Shown here: piece by piece, positions 14,342-19,227 of the stretch | How positions within the stretch are numbered: position 1 is the first letter of the stretch | How the letters are laid out: each line of letters opens with the position of its first letter | Origin: Aquificaceae bacterium | GTDB lineage: Bacteria > Aquificota > Aquificia > Aquificales > Aquificaceae | Assembly (NCBI GenBank): GCA_027014185.1 | Contig: JALWEK010000230.1 | Span: 1 to 19,227, forward strand | Length of the DNA stretch: 19,227 bases | Direction of reading: 5' to 3' | Made by a program: the position numbers and the translations under genes | The notes under the pieces: generated by a model | What the model was told of the DNA's origin: nothing | The model's input: the letters and a program-made list of their open reading frames with translations, nothing else | Database searches by the model: none

Positions 14342-16192
14342 TTAGTACTCTTCCCCGGACCACATGTCTGGGGTGAACCTCACAACCCTGTTCCTCCCCT
14401 CCTCCTTGGCTCTGTAAAGAGCAACGTCGGCGAATTTTATGCACTGCCAGAGCTTACCATCGCAGTCCTTTGGAAACTCGGATACCCCTATGCTGACCGT
14501 CTTCTTTATAACGCCCCCCGAGAACTCTATAACTTTGTTCTCTACCGCCCTCCTTATCTTCTCGGCAACCTCCTTAGCCTTGCCCTCCTTCACGTCCACG
14601 AGTAGAACCATTATCTCCTCACCGCCGAACCTTATAACGTAGTCGGCCTCCCTCACCGTATTTCTTATAGTCTGAGCGATCTCCTTGAGAACTCTGTCTC
14701 CTACGTCGTGTCCGTACTGATCGTTCACCTTCTTGAAGTAATCTATATCGACCATAAGTATCCCGAGGGTCGTCCCTCTCCTCTTTATCTGGGCCGAGAG
14801 CTTGTCCGCTATCTCCTCGAGGAACCTCCTGTTGTAAAGTCCCGTAAGCTGATCTATGTAAGATTGCTGCTTGAGTAGCTCCATAAGTCCTCTCGACTCT
14901 AGAACGGGAGATGCCTCCTGTAGGTACCCCTTTATGTAAGGGATCAGCATCCTGACGAACATATCCATCTCCTTCTCATAGACTATCTGAACGACGTTCC
15001 CCACCTTCCCTCCCACATTCACCGGTATGCAGTAGTACTGGATCCCCTGGGTCGAGCAGAGATCGTTGTGGGCGAACTTGGGGCATATACAGGGGAACTC
15101 CTGGGAGTCCACGTCCTCACCCGTTCTCTTTGCCCTGCACTCGTTGGCGTTCTCCAGTATGCTTTCAGAGCACCACATCTTCTCCCCGTGCACAGTCACC
15201 AGCTCCATCCTGTTCCTTCCCTCGTCCACCTCGTATATGGAGAACTTGTCCAGGCTCATGTAGTCCGAAAGGACCAGTTCCAGGCGCGAGTATATATCGC
15301 TCTTGCTCATATCCTGCTCTATAGTTCTCTTGAAGTGCGAGATCTTCACGAGCTCCTCGACTATCTTCTCGGTATCTTTGAGTGCGTTCTCTGTCTCGAG
15401 CACGTTGTAGCCTATAAGCATGGAGACCTTCTCCCTGATGCTCAACAGGGTCTTTCCGAGCGTCTCGCCAACGCTGTTTATAACCCTCGCAAGGTCGCCG
15501 GCCTCGTCCTCGAGGCTTATCCTTATCCTCTTCCTGAAGTCTCCCTCCTTGAAGGAGTTAAGAACCGACTTCATCTCCTCGAAGAGCTTTCTGTAGGGCT
15601 CGAAGTGCCTGATCAGTATCCAGAAGAGGAAGGCGAAGACTCCTCCCGCCGTAAGGGTGTAGGCTCCTAAGAGGACCATAGCCTCCGTTCTCTTTTGGGT
15701 GAGATCCATACCTATGCTCACAGCGCCTAGAACCTCACCCTCCTTAACCTGATGGCACCGCATACAGTTGATCTCGCCCTTCGAGCTCGCTTTGTAAGGC
15801 ATTACGAGCCTGTAAAGAACCTTGTCTTTAGTCTCTATTAGCTCGCTCTTTGGAATTCCCTTCTTTATAACCTCTAGCTCGAGGGCGTCCATAGGACGTT
15901 CGCTCTCTTTCCCCGGACCGAACTGCCTGACTACAGGCTCACCCCTGATCACCCTCACGTACTCGAGTCCCTGAGTGCTCCTGATCTGCTCCAGCAGTAT
16001 ATCCCTCTTATCTATAACCCCCAGGACCATGTATGAGGTCAGGCTGTCCCTCACTATCTCCGCCACTGTACGGGCGGTCTCTTCGGAGCTTTCCAGGACG
16101 CTCTTCCTGACGAACACACCTACTATGGCTACGGTGAGAACGAGAAGAACCAAGAGCAGAAGACCTACCTTAATTACGAGGCGTCCCCTCAT
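14342..16192 (-). CDS. Membrane diguanylate cyclase with periplasmic heme-c sensor, HAMP, Cys-rich GAF-like and GGDEF domains
   Basis: Makes cyclic di-GMP in response to an extracytoplasmic, probably redox or ligand, signal. Order over 616 residues: TM1 (about 7-28), periplasmic sensor with one c-heme site CMRCH (143-147) in a Tll0287/DUF3365-like arrangement ending GAVSIGMDL, TM2 (about 172-195), HAMP (about 196-250), a GAF-like region with six cysteines (341, 352, 368, 370, 379, 388), and GGDEF (about 445-608). The active site is FGGEEIM (523-526; Ile where Phe is usual), and an inhibitory RxxD site (R514, D517) is in place, so catalysis with product feedback is expected. The cysteine set could bind an Fe-S cluster, heme or zinc; this is inference. 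It lies 29 bp after resB, whose product helps attach c-type heme. Confidence 0.9.
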   Translation of the reverse strand: MRGRLVIKVGLLLLVLLVLTVAIVGVFVRKSVLESSEETARTVAEIVRDSLTSYMVLGVIDKRDILLEQIRSTQGLEYVRVIRGEPVVRQFGPGKESERPMDALELEVIKKGIPKSELIETKDKVLYRLVMPYKASSKGEINCMRCHQVKEGEVLGAVSIGMDLTQKRTEAMVLLGAYTLTAGGVFAFLFWILIRHFEPYRKLFEEMKSVLNSFKEGDFRKRIRISLEDEAGDLARVINSVGETLGKTLLSIREKVSMLIGYNVLETENALKDTEKIVEELVKISHFKRTIEQDMSKSDIYSRLELVLSDYMSLDKFSIYEVDEGRNRMELVTVHGEKMWCSESILENANECRAKRTGEDVDSQEFPCICPKFAHNDLCSTQGIQYYCIPVNVGGKVGNVVQIVYEKEMDMFVRMLIPYIKGYLQEASPVLESRGLMELLKQQSYIDQLTGLYNRRFLEEIADKLSAQIKRRGTTLGILMVDIDYFKKVNDQYGHDVGDRVLKEIAQTIRNTVREADYVIRFGGEEIMVLLVDVKEGKAKEVAEKIRRAVENKVIEFSGGVIKKTVSIGVSEFPKDCDGKLWQCIKFADVALYRAKEEGRNRVVRFTPDMWSGEEY

Positions 16193-16221
16193 CTTCCCCC
16201 ACCAAAAGTATAATCGGTAAC

Positions 16222-17856
16222 TTAGCCGCCCTTTCCATGAAGGTGAACTGTCTCAAGCTCTCTTAGGAAGCTCCTCTTGAACTCCTCCCTGAACTTGTGT
16301 GAGTAGAAGGCTATCTTGGCGGTGTCCCCCTCTATCCTGACCCACACCTTGCGATGGACGGTGTAGAAGGCCACCGCCATCCCCAGAACGAGGATTATGG
16401 ATCCGAGCCATATTATGTTGGTCCCCGGATGGAAGGATACCTGGAAGCCCGAGTAGAACTGGGGGACGAAGCCATCCATGAAGAATACGTAGGGAAAATC
16501 CTCGAGCTCCTTTACCTCGGAGTAAACGAGGACGGTTATCTGGGGGTCGTAAACAACCGGAACGTTGTAAGCCTTCCTCTTCCAGAGGACCTTCAGAACC
16601 ACGGCGGGGGCGAGCTCCCCGTCCATGCCGGCCTGGGGGTTGTGTATGTTGAGCATTACCCTCTCCACCGAGATCAGCATGTCCTTGAACTCGGTGACCT
16701 TACCGCTCCCCACGGTGAACCTCCCCACTATAGCTTCCTTCGCATCCTTCTGGGCCTTGTCTTTGTCAACGACCACGACACCCATCTCCCCCACACCCCC
16801 CGTCAGCCCGTAGGAGGCCTGGAAGATCCTGTAACTTTTAAAATCGAAAGGCTTGTTCACCTCAACTATACCCTCGGCCACCTTCTTTCCCGAGTTTATT
16901 ATCTCTATCTCGCTCTGGTAGGAGGCCACCGCGTCCTTGAAGGCCTCCGCCACCTTTATCCCCTTCTGCTGGGCCTCCTCTCCGTAGGTTATTATCCTGA
17001 AGTCCTTCAGGTGAACCGCGAAGGGAAGTTTAACCCTTCTGTCCTCCGGGCCCACAAGCATTATGTTGGAGGTCTCACCCTCGGGCACCGGAAGGAAGCC
17101 CCTCACGCCGAAGATCGCGTCTATGAGGGCTCCGAGCATTATTACGAGCAGGGCTATGTGAACTATATAGACCCCCAGCCTCGAGTACCTGCCCTTCTCC
17201 GCAAAGAGGTATATCTTCCCCCCTTCCTCCTCCTTATAGACCTTGAAACCCTTCTTTATGAGTAGGTCTATTACATCCTGGGGGTCCTTTACCCTCACGT
17301 TTATAGGCTTCAGATGCTTCTCCGCCTTCTCGTCCAGTTTGAGGATCCTCTCCGAGCCGAAGGTCTGCCTCCATATCCTGGGCAGCCTCTTTATGGAGCA
17401 GACTATAAGGTTTATAGCCAGGAGGACTATGAGGGCTATATAGTACCAGGAGTGGAATACATCGTTGAGCCAGAGCTTCCAGAACCACACCGCCTTGGTG
17501 GGTCCGAAGCGGTCCAGGTATGTCTCGAAGGGCTGGTTTTGCTCTATATAGGTGGATCCTAGCATGGAGAATATGCCCAGAAGTAGCATTATGAATATGG
17601 CAAGCTTGAGGGATGCGAAGAAGTCGTAGAGGAAGCCCCAGAAGTTGCCGTGCCTACGGTAATCTTTGACCAGATCTTTGAAGCCCCTGTAAAGGGTAGC
17701 CCCGAGCCCCAGACAGAACAGGAGGGCAGAGATTCCGAACACGCTCCAGTACACGAGATTCGGCTCGTCGAGGTGGAACAGCCCGTATATAACGACTCCG
17801 GCAAAGAGGATGAGTGTGAACACGAAGAAACCGAAGGACTGGACGATAGAACCCAT
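16222..17856 (-). CDS. resB: ResB/Ccs1-like cytochrome c biogenesis protein
   Basis: Integral membrane half of the System II heme-delivery/ligation machinery that attaches heme to CxxCH sites outside the membrane. The 544-residue protein has the family layout: SLKLAIFIMLLLGIFSMLGSTY (helix, about 82-103), another helix about 137-154, YIVHIALLVIMLGALI (226-245) with the conserved membrane His233, a long extracytoplasmic domain (about 250-478), and a last helix (481-500) preceded by His476. Two more hydrophobic segments at 8-27 and 35-53 come before the usual first helix, giving about six membrane spans where four are common. No CcsA/ResC or thioredoxin-like partner is in the window. It starts 10 bp after the SpoVG-like gene; no good SD precedes the ATG, so coupling to that gene is likely. 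Confidence 0.87.
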   Translation of the reverse strand: MGSIVQSFGFFVFTLILFAGVVIYGLFHLDEPNLVYWSVFGISALLFCLGLGATLYRGFKDLVKDYRRHGNFWGFLYDFFASLKLAIFIMLLLGIFSMLGSTYIEQNQPFETYLDRFGPTKAVWFWKLWLNDVFHSWYYIALIVLLAINLIVCSIKRLPRIWRQTFGSERILKLDEKAEKHLKPINVRVKDPQDVIDLLIKKGFKVYKEEEGGKIYLFAEKGRYSRLGVYIVHIALLVIMLGALIDAIFGVRGFLPVPEGETSNIMLVGPEDRRVKLPFAVHLKDFRIITYGEEAQQKGIKVAEAFKDAVASYQSEIEIINSGKKVAEGIVEVNKPFDFKSYRIFQASYGLTGGVGEMGVVVVDKDKAQKDAKEAIVGRFTVGSGKVTEFKDMLISVERVMLNIHNPQAGMDGELAPAVVLKVLWKRKAYNVPVVYDPQITVLVYSEVKELEDFPYVFFMDGFVPQFYSGFQVSFHPGTNIIWLGSIILVLGMAVAFYTVHRKVWVRIEGDTAKIAFYSHKFREEFKRSFLRELETVHLHGKGG

Positions 17857-17866
17857 AATTGAGGTT

Positions 17867-18136
17867 TTATATTTTAAACCTTTCCTCGTAAAATTCCTTG
17901 ACTTTCCTCCTTATCTTCTCCAGGAGATCCTTGGAGATTACCTCTACCACTTCATAGTTCCTGTCGCCAAGCTGAACGCTCGGCATCTGGACGTAGTATC
18001 CACCGTAGCGGTTCCTCATCAGCCTCACGGCCTTTATCACAAGAAGGTCTCCCACCTTCACGTCCGCGTAGCCCACCAGCCCTCCTCTCCTGCCGGGGAG
18101 TTCGAAGGGGTAGAACTTAAGAACCTCAACCTCCAT
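17867..18136 (-). CDS. spoVG: SpoVG-family protein
   Basis: An 89-residue protein matching the SpoVG fold: a strand pair GLVGYADVKVGDLLVIKAVRL, the signature GGYYVQMPSV (45-54), and a C-terminal helix KDLLEKIRRKVKEFYEERF. SpoVG proteins bind nucleic acid and act as RNA- or DNA-level regulators in several bacteria; the sporulation name is historical and nothing here suggests spore formation. It is first in a run with resB and the cyclase, and faces ftsY across 27 bp. The SD is poor. The family call is fairly secure; function in this organism is unknown. Confidence 0.82.
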   Translation of the reverse strand: MEVEVLKFYPFELPGRRGGLVGYADVKVGDLLVIKAVRLMRNRYGGYYVQMPSVQLGDRNYEVVEVISKDLLEKIRRKVKEFYEERFKI

Positions 18137-18150
18137 CGTCGCATTTTTAG

Positions 18151-18157
18151 GATAATA
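18151..18157. promoter_or_regulatory. Overlapping divergent -10 boxes between spoVG-like gene and ftsY
   Basis: GATAAT on the plus strand (18151-18156) ends 7 bases before the ftsY ATG, and TATTAT on the minus strand (18152-18157) lies 15 bases before the SpoVG-like ATG. The two face opposite ways on the same DNA. A plus-strand transcript would start near the ATG (leaderless). No convincing -35 box on either side. Confidence 0.35.
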
Positions 18158-18163
18158 CTTAAC

Positions 18164-19227
18164 ATGCTCTTCTTCAAAAAATCCGAAGTAGAAAAGAGAG
18201 CCGAGAAGGGTGATAAGAGCGCCATACTGGAGCTCCTAAGAAAGGGAAAGAAGGACAAGGCTAAAAAGCTCTTGGAAAGGTACGAGGATGATCCGGACCT
18301 CCGCAAGGTCCTATTCGACCTGTACGTTGATGAGGAGAACTACCTACAGGCGTACAGACTCCTAGAGAGATACGGAGAAGAGCTTGGCAATGCCAAAACC
18401 CGGGGCCTGGTTTACAAGAAGGTAGGCAACTACGCTATGGCCGTTGAGGAATACCTCAAGGTCGGGGATTTCGAGAGCCTCTACAGGGTAGGGAACATAC
18501 TGAGCGCCACAGGGAAGAAGGATAAAGCTCTTGAGATACTGGAGAGGGCGAGGAAGATAGCTCCACCTTCTAAGAGTGATGAGGTAGAGGAGAAGATCCT
18601 GAGCGTAAAACGGGATCTCGGGCTTGTGGAGGAGAAGAAGGAAAGCCTCCTGGACAAGCTCAGAAAGGGCCTGAAGAAGACTAAAGAGAGCGTGGAGTTC
18701 GGCGTCATCTTCAGGGGAAGGAAGGTGGACGATGAGCTCTTTGAGGAGCTTGAGGAGCTTCTTGTAAAGGCGGACGTTGGGGTTAAGACCGCGGTAAACC
18801 TAGTTGAGGATCTGAGGAAGACAGCGATAAGAAAGAATATAAAGACCTCCGAGGAGCTCAAGGAGGTTACGAAGGGGAAGGTGAAGGAGCTCCTGAAGGG
18901 CTGTGAGGGAAAGCTCAACCTTCCCCAGGGCAGGAAGCCCGCAGTTATCCTCTTCCTTGGCGTAAACGGCTCTGGGAAGACGACCACGATCGGAAAGCTC
19001 GCCTACAAGTTTGCAGGTGAGGGTAAGAAAGTCATGCTAGTAGCGGCGGACACCTTCAGAGCGGCCGCTATAGAACAGCTCGAGGTGTGGGCGAGCAGAG
19101 CCGGTGTGGAGATAACCAAGAAGCATGAGGGGGCGGATCCGGCCTCCGTGGTTTACGAAGGTATCGAGAGGGCTATAAACGGAGGGTACGATCTTGTCTT
19201 GATAGACACGGCCGGGAGACTTCACAC
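18164..19227 (+). CDS. ftsY: Signal recognition particle receptor FtsY with N-terminal TPR-like extension, C-terminus missing
   Basis: SRP-receptor GTPase that hands ribosomes making membrane proteins to the translocon. The gene runs off the right edge after 354 codons. Residues about 12-155 form a chain of paired helices with TPR-like positions (KDKAKKLLERYEDDP, ENYLQAYRLLERYG, GNYAMAVEEYLKVGD, GKKDKALEILERARKIAPP) in place of the acidic A domain of E. coli FtsY. The NG region follows: helical N domain about 160-255, GVNGSGKTT (G1, 266-274), DTFRAAAIEQL (296-306) and DTAGR (348-352). FtsY rather than Ffh is chosen because of G1 as GxNGxGKTT and the N-terminal extension. No SD is seen and a -10-like box is only 7 bases before the ATG. 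An earlier in-frame start was not found. Confidence 0.95.
   Translation, partial: MLFFKKSEVEKRAEKGDKSAILELLRKGKKDKAKKLLERYEDDPDLRKVLFDLYVDEENYLQAYRLLERYGEELGNAKTRGLVYKKVGNYAMAVEEYLKVGDFESLYRVGNILSATGKKDKALEILERARKIAPPSKSDEVEEKILSVKRDLGLVEEKKESLLDKLRKGLKKTKESVEFGVIFRGRKVDDELFEELEELLVKADVGVKTAVNLVEDLRKTAIRKNIKTSEELKEVTKGKVKELLKGCEGKLNLPQGRKPAVILFLGVNGSGKTTTIGKLAYKFAGEGKKVMLVAADTFRAAAIEQLEVWASRAGVEITKKHEGADPASVVYEGIERAINGGYDLVLIDTAGRLH

Noticed and set aside
16354..17265. 303-codon plus-strand frame
   Set aside because: Antisense to resB; no motif, no SD and no upstream promoter.
17867..18136. Evidence for sporulation from the SpoVG-like gene
   Set aside because: SpoVG homologues are widespread in non-sporulating bacteria; no other sporulation gene is seen.

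Overview
The window looks like chromosomal DNA of a thermophilic, anaerobic or microaerophilic bacterium, most likely of the Aquificota (Aquificaceae-like). This is an inference from the predicted proteins being rich in Glu, Lys and Arg, heavy use of AGG/AGA and ATA codons, the mix of a Sec-type (clade II) nitrous oxide reductase, a Tat-exported nitrate/nitrite oxidoreductase, an oxygen-independent ribonucleotide reductase, and a ClpB and FtsY with unusual extensions. No 16S or other marker is present, so genus cannot be called.

Left part (1-4722), minus strand except for one gene. A small c-type cytochrome and nosZ (cut by the window edge) form an operon behind a near-consensus promoter. Divergent to them is a YhcC-family radical SAM gene, whose 3' end overlaps by 63 bp with nrdG. 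The nrdD-nrdG pair makes the class III, glycyl-radical ribonucleotide reductase and its activase.

Middle (4723-11067), plus strand. A 213-bp divergent control region carries promoters in both directions, FNR-like dyads and a 34-bp palindrome just before the Shine-Dalgarno. It precedes a compact four-gene operon for a periplasmic type II DMSO-reductase-family enzyme: Mo catalytic subunit with Tat signal, four-cluster Fe-S subunit, heme b gamma subunit and TorD-like chaperone. The Fe-S subunit closely resembles the nitrite oxidoreductase NxrB type, and the FS0 ligands of the catalytic subunit look like Cys-Asp-Cys-Cys. The enzyme is therefore a nitrate reductase or nitrite oxidoreductase of the periplasm-facing clade, not the classical membrane-bound NarGHI. 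Together with NosZ it makes this a nitrogen-oxide respiration locus.

Right part (11068-19227). Three short tandem repeats resembling IS21-type element ends sit beside a tRNA-Pro(CGG). Then, on the minus strand, come clpB (own promoter), a heme-c/HAMP/Cys-rich/GGDEF diguanylate cyclase, resB for cytochrome c maturation, and a SpoVG-like gene. Diverging from SpoVG across only 27 bp is ftsY with an N-terminal TPR-like domain, cut by the right edge. The resB-to-cyclase order fits the cyclase needing covalent heme.

No CRISPR array, rRNA, intact transposase or prophage was seen. No gene-free stretch exceeds 300 bases. The system most worth study is the NXR-like operon with its leader palindrome.
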